From assembly GCA_022800815.1 (NCBI GenBank), contig JAAWRC010000006.1, forward strand, positions 1 through 64,000: a stretch of DNA of 64,000 nt, read 5' to 3'. Shown here piece after piece: positions 1 through 7,630 of the stretch. A program made the position numbers and the translations under genes. The notes below the pieces were generated by a model. That model saw only the letters and a program-made list of their open reading frames with translations. It ran no database searches and was not told the DNA's origin. The DNA comes from Lachnospiraceae bacterium (GTDB lineage: Bacteria; Bacillota; Clostridia; Lachnospirales; Lachnospiraceae). Numbering within the stretch: position 1 is the first letter of the stretch; every line of letters begins with the position of its first letter.

Positions 1-168
1 GAGACTGGAGGCCGTGGAAGAACGAGTGGAGGCGGTCGAGAGGAAGCTTGAGGCCGTCGAGGAGCGAATGGAAGCGGTCGAGAAGAGACTGGAGGCCGTG
101 GAAGAACGAGTGGAGGCGGTCGAGAGGAAGCTTGAGGCCGTCGAGGAGCGAATGGAAGCGGTCGAGAG
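1..168 (+). repeat. 84-bp tandem repeat encoding four heptads
   Basis: Bases 1-83 and 85-167 are identical, giving an 84-bp period (28 codons, four heptads). The array continues upstream out of the window and decays into diverged 21-bp units to about 270. Identity at every synonymous position suggests recent duplication or ongoing gene conversion. Confidence 0.9.
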
Positions 169-529
169 GAAGCTTGAGGTCGTGGAAGAACGGACGGCAG
201 CGGTTGAAGAGCGGCTTGGAGCGGTTGAAGAGCGAGTTGAAGCAATCGAAAGGAGACTCGGGACGGTTGAATGTACATTGAAGAAGGCTGAGGAGGATTT
301 GGGGACGGTGAAACGGAAAGTGATCAATCTGGAACTGAATCTGGAAAACAGAACGGACCGCAATCTTCGGATACTGGCCGAGAACCATCTGAGCCTGATT
401 GAAAAGCTGGACGGAGTAGTCCTGATTGCTGAGAGAACACGACTTCAGGGGCTAGAGATATCAAATCTGCGGAGCAGAGTGGAATGTGTTGAGGAGAAGG
501 TTTTGAAATTGGAGGGGCAGAGCGCATAG
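2..529 (+). CDS. Heptad-repeat coiled-coil protein, 5' end outside the window
   Basis: The reading frame is open from the window edge, so the track start (GTG at 14) is unlikely to be the real one. The visible part is about 175 residues. The first 90 or so are near-perfect heptads of the type VEERxEA/VERKLEA, giving a continuous amphipathic coiled coil. A less regular helical tail ends LKLEGQSA. No membrane segment or enzymatic motif is visible. The protein is probably a structural or scaffolding coiled coil; similar low-complexity proteins occur in phage tails, cell-surface proteins and cytoskeletal filaments, and the sequence does not decide among them. A strong hairpin follows the stop codon. 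Confidence 0.75.
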   Translation, partial: RLEAVEERVEAVERKLEAVEERMEAVEKRLEAVEERVEAVERKLEAVEERMEAVERKLEVVEERTAAVEERLGAVEERVEAIERRLGTVECTLKKAEEDLGTVKRKVINLELNLENRTDRNLRILAENHLSLIEKLDGVVLIAERTRLQGLEISNLRSRVECVEEKVLKLEGQSA

Positions 530-545
530 TCTGCGTCCCTGGAAA

Positions 546-599
546 AGGCTCCTTTTTGATAAAAGTTCGAGTAGGACGATTTTTATCAAAAAGGAGCCT
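546..599 (+). terminator. Hairpin terminator after the coiled-coil gene
   Basis: A perfect 19-bp inverted repeat (arms 546-564 and 581-599) has a 16-nt loop and lies 16 nt past the stop. The arms contain A and T runs, so it could end transcription in both directions. No long T-run follows the second arm. Confidence 0.75.
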
Positions 600-671
600 C
601 TTTATGTTGGTGGACGGGGAACGGGGTCTGACGGATTCGTTTAAGGGATTGAGCCGTGGGGAAAAACGGGG

Positions 672-701
672 TTGCGGAGCGGGGGGCGTCTATATTACAA
701 T
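672..701 (+). promoter_or_regulatory. Candidate sigma-A promoter for yigZ
   Basis: TTGCGG, an 18-nt spacer, then TACAAT, ending about 30 nt before the start codon of the YigZ gene. Confidence 0.4.
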
Positions 702-732
702 AGAGTCATGACAAACGGTTGGGGAGGGGAAG

Positions 733-1389
733 ATGAGACAGAGCTATCTGGAAGCCTATCGGGGGGGAGAGGGAGAACTGGTGGATAAAAAATCCCGGTT
801 CATCGCCACGGTGTGCCCCGTGAAGCAGGAGGCGGAGGCAGTGGCCTTTATTGAGGAAATTAGGAAGAAATACTGGAATGCGAGCCACAACTGCACGGCG
901 TTTTGCATTGGTCGGGGAAATGAGCTGACCCGCTGCAGCGACGACGGGGAGCCTGGCGGGACGGCGGGGAGACCCATGCTGGACGTGCTTTTGGGAGAGG
1001 GGGTCCATAATGTATGCGTGGTGGTGACCCGCTATTTCGGCGGGACCCTCCTTGGGACGGGAGGACTGGTGAGAGCTTATTCCGGGGCGGTAAAGGAAGG
1101 GCTTAAGAACAGCGTCATTTTAAACAAACGACCGGGAAAGAAAGTATCGGTGACCTGTGATTACAATGGACTCGGGAAGCTTCAGTATATTGCCGGACAG
1201 ATGAAGCTTCCCGTTTTGGATACGGAATACACGGATCAGGTGGTCTCCAGGCTGATGCTCCCGGAAGAAGATGCGGACGCTTTTATGAAACGGCTGACGG
1301 AGGCCACGGGCGGAAAGGCTTTGATTGAGACGCTTGGGACTCCTTATTTCGCAGACAATGGGGGGAAGATTCTGCTGTTTGAGGAATGA
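733..1389 (+). CDS. yigZ: YigZ/IMPACT family protein (UPF0029)
   Basis: This 218-residue protein has the normal length and two-domain layout of the YigZ/YvyE family. The N-terminal IMPACT domain (about 15-125) shows the family signatures KKSRFIA, CSDDGEPGGTAGRPML and VVVTRYFGGTLLGTGGLVRAY. The C-terminal half is a small ferredoxin-like domain (DUF1949 type). The family is linked to translation control through the eukaryotic IMPACT homologue, but its bacterial role is not settled. The start is supported by a GGGAGGGG ribosome-binding site. It appears monocistronic, with a convergent gene downstream. Confidence 0.93.
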   Translation: MRQSYLEAYRGGEGELVDKKSRFIATVCPVKQEAEAVAFIEEIRKKYWNASHNCTAFCIGRGNELTRCSDDGEPGGTAGRPMLDVLLGEGVHNVCVVVTRYFGGTLLGTGGLVRAYSGAVKEGLKNSVILNKRPGKKVSVTCDYNGLGKLQYIAGQMKLPVLDTEYTDQVVSRLMLPEEDADAFMKRLTEATGGKALIETLGTPYFADNGGKILLFEE

Positions 1390-1445
1390 TCACCGGCAAT
1401 CCCCGGTTTTCGGACGGCATCAGACGGGGATTTTCATCGGTGGGG

Positions 1446-2177
<732 letters not shown>

Positions 2178-2238
2178 GGATGGCTCCTTTCTTGTGGGGG
2201 GATGCGCAAACCCCCGGAGGGATTTATCATTATAATAC

Positions 2239-2247
2239 AGTATAACA
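2239..2247 (-). promoter_or_regulatory. Extended -10 promoter for the SDR gene
   Basis: Read on the minus strand, TGTTATACT is an extended -10 element about 60 nt upstream of the SDR start. A second TATAAT (2229-2234) lies just downstream. No good -35 is visible. Confidence 0.45.
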
Positions 2248-2337
2248 CGGACATGGGGCGGGGCGCCATGGCAAATTTACATGCAGGGGACGGATTATGG
2301 GGGTCTGCATGGAATATCAGAATGGAGGAGGATTTTT

Positions 2338-3375
2338 ATGGGGAAACAGAGGAAGCTTTCATCGGGACCGCTTCTTAATGAGCGGGGAGAGTTGTGTCAG
2401 GCAGGTTATGCCACGTCATTGATAAAGGAGTATGACAGGGATCGCATAAAGGGTGGGGCCTTGCGGATCAAGGAGTGGGATTATTACCTGATTCACAATG
2501 ACAGGTACGGAGTGGCGCTTACCTTGGATGACAATTCCTACATGGGGCTCGTGAGCATTTCATTTTTGGATTTTGAACGGAGGAAGGAGCACACGACCAG
2601 TCCGATGACGATTTTTCCCATGGGGAAAACAAGGTTTCCGAATACCTCGGCGGAGGGGGACGTGTCGCTGAATAAGAAAAATATGAAGATGTCCTTCTGC
2701 CATAAAGACGGGAAACGGATCTTGGACGGAGAGATCAGGCGGTTTGAGAACGGCCTGCCCATCCGGGTTCACTTTGAGCTGACGGGGGAGCCGGAGGACA
2801 GCATGGTCATCGCCACGCCCTTTCCGGAGAAAAAGACGGCCTTCTATTATAATCAGAAGATTGTCGGAATGCGGGCCAGCGGAAAGGCGGAGTATGCCGG
2901 GAGGGTCTATGAATTCAGGGAGGAGGATAGCTTCGCCCTCCTGGACTGGGGCAGGGGCGTCTGGACCTATGACAACACCTGGTACTGGAGCGCAGCCATG
3001 GGGATGAACGGCGGGGAGACGTTTGGTTTTAACCTGGGCTATGGCTTCGGCGACACCTCGGCAGCCACGGAAAACATGCTGTTTTATAAGGGGAAGGCCC
3101 ACAAGCTGGAGGATGTCCGCTTCCTGATTCCCGGTGAGGACGGGGGACGGATCGATTACCTGAAACCCTGGACCTTCACTTCTTCCGACGGGAGGCTGGA
3201 GCTTTCCTTTACACCGATTTTGGACCGAAAGGCCTATACCTCGGCCGGAGTCATCTTAAGCGACCAGCATCAGGTGTTCGGTTACTTCGACGGAACGGCG
3301 ATTCTCGATGACGGGACAAGGCTTTCCGTGGAGCATATGCTGGGCTTTGCCGAGAAGGTCCGCAACAAATGGTGA
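2338..3375 (+). CDS. DUF2804 domain protein
   Basis: From ATG 2338, seven bases after GGAGGAG, the product is 345 residues; the longer track start at 2281 lacks a ribosome-binding site. The sequence matches the DUF2804 pattern: an N-terminal LLNERGELCQAGYA segment, the IKEWDYY motif near 45, and the aromatic block LLDWGRGVWTYDNTWYW near 205-220. No signal peptide or membrane segment is seen. The family has no proven biochemical role; the fold is probably rich in beta strands. Its stop codon directly abuts the stop of the convergent methyltransferase gene. Confidence 0.88.
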   Translation: MGKQRKLSSGPLLNERGELCQAGYATSLIKEYDRDRIKGGALRIKEWDYYLIHNDRYGVALTLDDNSYMGLVSISFLDFERRKEHTTSPMTIFPMGKTRFPNTSAEGDVSLNKKNMKMSFCHKDGKRILDGEIRRFENGLPIRVHFELTGEPEDSMVIATPFPEKKTAFYYNQKIVGMRASGKAEYAGRVYEFREEDSFALLDWGRGVWTYDNTWYWSAAMGMNGGETFGFNLGYGFGDTSAATENMLFYKGKAHKLEDVRFLIPGEDGGRIDYLKPWTFTSSDGRLELSFTPILDRKAYTSAGVILSDQHQVFGYFDGTAILDDGTRLSVEHMLGFAEKVRNKW

Positions 3376-4239
3376 TCATCTTTCCCACCGCCCGGAGGCT
3401 CCGCAGGGGAGGACGAGCCCGGTTTCCGTGACGGGAAGCCCTACCTCGCCGGAAGTGATGCGGCCGCCCCGCTTTTTCAGGGCCACTCCCAGCATGTAGG
3501 AGAGGACGGCGGGGGCCAGCCCGGTGGTGTAGGAATTGATCAGGAAGAACAAAGGCTCCGCAGTTAAAAGTTCTGCGCAGAGCGTGACCAGGGGGAAAAT
3601 GCTCTCCTCAATCTTCCAGATTTCCCCTTTTGGTCCGCGGCCGTAGGAGGGGGGATCCATGACGATGCCGTCATAACGGTTCCCGCGGCGGAGTTCCCGT
3701 TCTGCAAATTTTACGCAGTCGTCCACGATCCAGCGAATGGGAGCTTCCGAAAGGCCGGAGGCGACGGCATTTTCCCTGGCCCAGGTCACCATGCCCTTGG
3801 AGGCGTCCACGTGGGTCACCTGCGCTCCTGCGCAGGCGGCGGCCAGGGTGGCCCCTCCGGTGTAGGCGAACAGGTTCAGGACTTTCACGGGGCGGCCGGC
3901 TCTTCTGATCAGGGAAGAGAACCAGTCCCAGTTCACGGCCTGCTCCGGAAAAAGTCCGGTGTGCTTGAAGCTGAAGGGTTTTAAACGGAAGGTCAGGCCC
4001 AGGGGCTCATAGCCGATGGACCACTGCTTTGGCAGATCGAAAAACTCCCACTCTCCTCCGCCCTTTTTACTTCTGTGGTAGTGGCCGTTCTTCCGGCTCC
4101 ATCCCCGATGGTTTTTGGGAGTGTCCCAGATGACCTGGGGATCGGGGCGCACCAGCAGGTAGTCTCCCCACCGTTCCAGCTTTTCTCCTTTTGACGTATC
4201 AATGATTTCATAATCGTTCCAACGGTCTGCAATCCACAT
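3376..4239 (-). CDS. Class I SAM-dependent methyltransferase (RlmI/RlmK-like)
   Basis: The chosen start (MWIADRWNDYE) has AAAGGA seven bases upstream, giving 287 residues. The N-terminal third is an oxidoreductase-independent substrate-recognition region. The Rossmann core carries VLNLFAYTGGATLAAA (SAM loop), THVDASKGMV and the catalytic-type motif MDPPSYGRG. This is the arrangement of RlmI/RlmK-like 23S rRNA cytosine methyltransferases, but the PUA domain of RlmI is missing, so substrate and position are uncertain. Convergent with the DUF2804 gene, with no spacer between stops. Confidence 0.85.
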   Translation of the reverse strand: MWIADRWNDYEIIDTSKGEKLERWGDYLLVRPDPQVIWDTPKNHRGWSRKNGHYHRSKKGGGEWEFFDLPKQWSIGYEPLGLTFRLKPFSFKHTGLFPEQAVNWDWFSSLIRRAGRPVKVLNLFAYTGGATLAAACAGAQVTHVDASKGMVTWARENAVASGLSEAPIRWIVDDCVKFAERELRRGNRYDGIVMDPPSYGRGPKGEIWKIEESIFPLVTLCAELLTAEPLFFLINSYTTGLAPAVLSYMLGVALKKRGGRITSGEVGLPVTETGLVLPCGASGRWER

Positions 4240-4417
4240 GGCATGTCCTTTCAGAGATGGCGTTCCGCAGTCTGAGACAACGGCTGCGAATTCATGGCGT
4301 TTCTGCTCACTGAGCCCATTATATAGAGTTTCACCGGCCCCGTCAATGAGCAATATGACATACGGGAAAGCGGCATATGGGAAAATATAACATCGTATAG
4401 GAAAACGGAAAAAGATA

Positions 4418-4426
4418 TGTTATACT
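4418..4426 (+). promoter_or_regulatory. Extended -10 promoter for the DUF2284 operon
   Basis: TGTTATACT lies 46 nt upstream of the DUF2284 start codon. The same nine bases occur upstream of two minus-strand genes in this window. The -35 region is weak. Confidence 0.5.
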
Positions 4427-4471
4427 GAGAAAAGCGAAATAGCAAGACTGTGATTTTACGGAGCGATTAAG

Positions 4472-5053
4472 ATGACGGACGAGAAAAAGATGCAGATCGA
4501 GGAACGGCTTTTGGAACTTCCGCTGGCTCAGTATGCCTGGATTCGGACGGAGGAGCTTACCTTTTTGGAGCGGGTGCGCTATATTTGCGAGACGGAGTGC
4601 CCCAGGTACGGAACCTCCTGGGCCTGTCCGCCCGCCGTGGGGACGGTGGAGGAGTGCCGGGAGAAATGCCTTTCCTACGAGGAGGGATTCTTGTTTACCA
4701 CCTTCTCCGAGGTGGCGGATATTGCGGATCTGGAGCAGACGCTTGCCTATCGGGCGGGCCACGAGGAGACCACGAGACGGGTGAGGGACATTTTTAAGGA
4801 GCGGGGACTTGAAGTCATGGCCTTGTCCACGGAGTCCTGCGCCGTCTGCGAGACCTGCGCATACCCGGAGGAGTTCTGCCGCCATCCGGAGAAAATGTTT
4901 CCCTGCGTGGAGAGCTACGGGATCCTGGTGACGGAACTGGCGGAGAAATGCGACATTGAGTTTATGTATGGCGGCAACGTGGTGACCTGGTTCAGTCTCC
5001 TGTTTTTCAGGGAAAATCCCGGTGGCCCTGTCGCCCTGGGAGGGATGCCGTGA
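4472..5053 (+). CDS. DUF2284 family metal-binding protein
   Basis: The 193 residues carry the cysteine pattern of DUF2284: CETECPRYGTSWACPP near 40-55, then CAVCETCAYPEEFCRHPEKMFPCVESYGI near 125-155. The spaced cysteines suggest iron-sulfur or other metal binding. The family is common in anaerobes and often annotated as predicted metal-binding; no reaction is established. The stop overlaps the GTG start of the next gene by four bases (GTGA), so the two are translationally coupled. Confidence 0.9.
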   Translation: MTDEKKMQIEERLLELPLAQYAWIRTEELTFLERVRYICETECPRYGTSWACPPAVGTVEECREKCLSYEEGFLFTTFSEVADIADLEQTLAYRAGHEETTRRVRDIFKERGLEVMALSTESCAVCETCAYPEEFCRHPEKMFPCVESYGILVTELAEKCDIEFMYGGNVVTWFSLLFFRENPGGPVALGGMP

Positions 5054-6117
5054 AAAAATATTTTAAAATCGGTCTGGATGTGGATGATATCCTTTTTTCC
5101 TGCAATGAGTATGCGGTGACCCTTGCCAATGCGGAGTACGGATTTTCCCCGCCCATGACGGTGGAGGAGGTCCGGTCCTGGGGCGAGACGGGGCGGCGGA
5201 CCGACGTGCTGCTTGGGTATTACGGGAGGGAGGAGTTCGTGCGGAATCAGCCCCTGCTTCCGGGAGCGGTGGAATTCGTGAGGGAGCTTTCCAGGCGGGC
5301 GGAGGTGTTCTTCATCACGGCCCTGCCGACCCATCTGATGGGAATCCGGGCGGAAAGGCTTAAGGAGGCTTTTCCCATGGTGCCTGAGAAGAATATTATC
5401 ATGGGATTTCGGAAGGAGCTGATGAATGTGGACATGCTCCTGGACGACGGCGGCCACAACATTTCCGCTTCCGGCTCGGCTTACCCGGTGCTGATGCGAA
5501 AGCCATGGAACCGCCATATGACGGGGTGCATTTCGGTGAATAATTATGAAGAGTTTTTGACTTTTCTTGATATTTTGATGAATCCGGCGTCCTATCAGTG
5601 GGAAGCGGAGGCGGGAAGCCGGGTCATTGCCCTCATCGGGCCCTCCGGTTCGGGGAAAACACAGATTATGGAGGAGTTGATCAGAAGCGGGAGCGCCTTT
5701 CGGGCGAAATCCTATACCACCCGCAGCCCAAAGGGCGGTGAGGGGGCGGACGCCTATCATTTCGTCACGCCGGAGGAATTCGGACGGCTGGAGCGAGCGG
5801 GGGCCTTTTTCGAGACGACGCGCTATGCGGAAAACAGCTATGGAAGTATGTTGAAGGATATTGAAGATATTTTGGAACAGGGAATTGATGCGGTGATGGC
5901 CGTGGACATCTGCGGTGGAATCGCCCTCAAGCGGGCCTTTGGAAAGCGGGCGCTCCTTGCCTTCACGGAGAGGCCGAAGGAGGATCTGATTGCGGCAGTT
6001 CTTGACCGGAAGTGTTCAAAGGAGGAGAAGGTCAAGCGGCTCTTGTCCCTGGATACGGAGCTTCGCAATGAGGAATTCTGTGACAGGACCATCCATGGCG
6101 CAGGGGAGCTTTTGTGA
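5050..6117 (+). CDS. 5'-nucleotidase (HAD) fused to guanylate kinase-like domain
   Basis: One uninterrupted 355-residue frame has two enzyme-like halves. Residues 1-180 resemble HAD-superfamily 5'(3')-deoxyribonucleotidases: motif I GLDVDDILF with Asp10 and Asp12, motif II in FFITALPTHL, and a late DMLLDDGGHN acidic pair. Residues 188-355 look like guanylate kinase: P-loop GPSGSGKT near 197-204, then SYTTRSPKGGEGADAYHFVT, matching the GMP-binding TRxPRxGE...YHF pattern. The C-terminal lid region is less typical. The natural guess is a nucleotide salvage or sanitising enzyme that both removes and adds phosphate, but the kinase half may act on something other than GMP. Coupled to the DUF2284 gene. 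Confidence 0.82.
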   Translation: MKKYFKIGLDVDDILFSCNEYAVTLANAEYGFSPPMTVEEVRSWGETGRRTDVLLGYYGREEFVRNQPLLPGAVEFVRELSRRAEVFFITALPTHLMGIRAERLKEAFPMVPEKNIIMGFRKELMNVDMLLDDGGHNISASGSAYPVLMRKPWNRHMTGCISVNNYEEFLTFLDILMNPASYQWEAEAGSRVIALIGPSGSGKTQIMEELIRSGSAFRAKSYTTRSPKGGEGADAYHFVTPEEFGRLERAGAFFETTRYAENSYGSMLKDIEDILEQGIDAVMAVDICGGIALKRAFGKRALLAFTERPKEDLIAAVLDRKCSKEEKVKRLLSLDTELRNEEFCDRTIHGAGELL

Positions 6118-6224
6118 GGCGGGTTCTGCGTTTCCATGCGGCCAAAGGTCGGTCGGCAGACTCCATGGGGAGACGACGGGTGTCGTCTGCTATAGAAATA
6201 TATTATAAAGAAAGAGAGAGCGAT

Positions 6225-7286
6225 ATGGCAAACAGGAATGGAAAATGCCCGAAGTGTGGTGGAGAGCTGAGTATTCCGGAGGAGCTTGCAAAGTTTTCCT
6301 GTATGTACTGCGGTGCGGTGTTGACCCAGGAGGAGCTGGTCATTATCCAGGAAAAGAAGGAGAAGAATCCGCTGGGGGAGATACTCCAGAAGCTTTATGA
6401 AAATGGGGACGAGAAGGCGGAGGATCTGATTGACCAGATGCTGGAACTGGATCAGTACGATGCGAAGGCAAATGAGATTTACGCCAGACTTCATTTCAAT
6501 GAGATTATTTTTGAACATCTGGACGTGATGGAGCGTTTCAGCCGTTCGGAATATGCGGCCTGTTTTGAAAGTTACAAGAGACAGTGTCACCCGGTACTGG
6601 AGACCGTGGATCGATATGCCATGGTTTCGGAGGACAAAGGGGAGCCCTTGATGCACGAGCTGGCGGCGGCTCTGGTAAAGGCCCTCGACGAGGCCGTGGC
6701 AGCCGATGCCTCCCTCCGGTCGAAGAATGCCCGTGCCATGAAGCTGGACCAGTATAAAATGATTCTTGCAGTTTATGCCATTCCCATGGTACAGGAGCAG
6801 AAATTGTCCATTGGCGGACGGTTGGCAGACATTCTGGTGGAGGAATGGATTTCGGCCCATCCGAAATCCAAGATCGCCAAGGGAAACTATCAGGATATGG
6901 TGGTCGGCTTTAAAAAGGGAAAGATGTGCTTTATCACGACGGCAGTCTGCGAGTCCTTCGGAAAGCCCGACGACTGTTATGAGCTTACCTGTTTCCGGGA
7001 CTTTCGGGACAACCACATGCTACGGACGAAAGAGGGACGTGCCCTGGTGGAGGAGTATTATGAGATTGCCCCGGGGATCGTCACCTGTATCAATCTGGGG
7101 GGAGATGGGGCTGGCATCTACGAAGACATCTGGAAGAAATGGCTTTCTCCCTGTCTCTCGGACATCGAGGCCGGAAGGACGGAGGCCTGCGGCAGGAGGT
7201 ATCAGGAGATGGTGGAGAGCCTGAAGGGAAGGTATCTTTACGGAAAAATAGTAAAAAGTGAGAGCGAGCGGCTTTTCCGGATGTAA
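6225..7286 (+). CDS. Zinc-ribbon protein with C-terminal CFI-box
   Basis: The start at 6225 (MANRNGKCPKC) makes 353 residues; the track start at 6114 adds a non-homologous leader. The N-terminus has a zinc ribbon CPKCGG...CMYCGA (about 8-33). A long helical middle follows. From Cys235 comes CFITTAVCESFGKPDDCYEL and then FRDFRDNHM, the hallmark of the CFI-box C-terminal domain found on many otherwise unrelated bacterial proteins and of unknown function. No membrane segment is present. The gene probably belongs to the 4.47-7.29 kb operon, since no terminator separates it from the fusion gene. A strong hairpin ends the unit. Confidence 0.8.
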   Translation: MANRNGKCPKCGGELSIPEELAKFSCMYCGAVLTQEELVIIQEKKEKNPLGEILQKLYENGDEKAEDLIDQMLELDQYDAKANEIYARLHFNEIIFEHLDVMERFSRSEYAACFESYKRQCHPVLETVDRYAMVSEDKGEPLMHELAAALVKALDEAVAADASLRSKNARAMKLDQYKMILAVYAIPMVQEQKLSIGGRLADILVEEWISAHPKSKIAKGNYQDMVVGFKKGKMCFITTAVCESFGKPDDCYELTCFRDFRDNHMLRTKEGRALVEEYYEIAPGIVTCINLGGDGAGIYEDIWKKWLSPCLSDIEAGRTEACGRRYQEMVESLKGRYLYGKIVKSESERLFRM

Positions 7287-7390
7287 AAGGTTTCTCTGTT
7301 TTAATTTTTCCAGACTCCAGAAGAAAAAATATTAATATATTTGAAAGATTGAAGAAAAAGTAGAAAAAATCAATAAGATAGTTCATAGCT

Positions 7391-7455
7391 AAAAACGCCA
7401 TGGAATGAGAAAATACCCACAGGGGTAATAATATATTCATTCCATGGCGTTTTTT
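7391..7455 (+). terminator. Hairpin terminator after the CFI-box gene
   Basis: Perfect 18-bp arms (7391-7408 and 7437-7454) end in a T-run, with the loop holding a small inner hairpin (TACCC/GGGTA). The A-run at the start of the first arm means it could work in both directions. Confidence 0.8.
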
Positions 7456-7570
7456 AATATACAGGCCTGTGCAAAGGAAATATGCCGCCGGGGACCTTCC
7501 GAGGAGTTCTGGTTTTAGAAAAAATCGATTTTGGGCGCAGATTTTTCAGAAGGAAAACGGGCCGGGGATA

Positions 7571-7599
7571 ATGACAATTTTCTCTTTTTATGGTACACT
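7571..7599 (+). promoter_or_regulatory. Promoter of the soluble hybrid kinase
   Basis: ATGACA, a 17-nt spacer, then TACACT preceded by TGG (extended -10). The predicted transcript starts about 25 nt before ATG 7631 and excludes the longer track start at 7469. Confidence 0.65.
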
Positions 7600-7630
7600 C
7601 GAAATGAGAACGGCCCGGAGGAACGCCAGC

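Noticed and set aside
546-599. Terminal inverted repeat of an insertion sequence
   Set aside because: Both arms are adjacent with a 16-base loop just after a stop codon; no transposase lies nearby, so a terminator explains it better.
5838-7016. Minus-strand frame of 392 codons across the fusion gene and the CFI-box gene
   Set aside because: It spans two real plus-strand genes and an intergenic region, with no start signal and no family resemblance.
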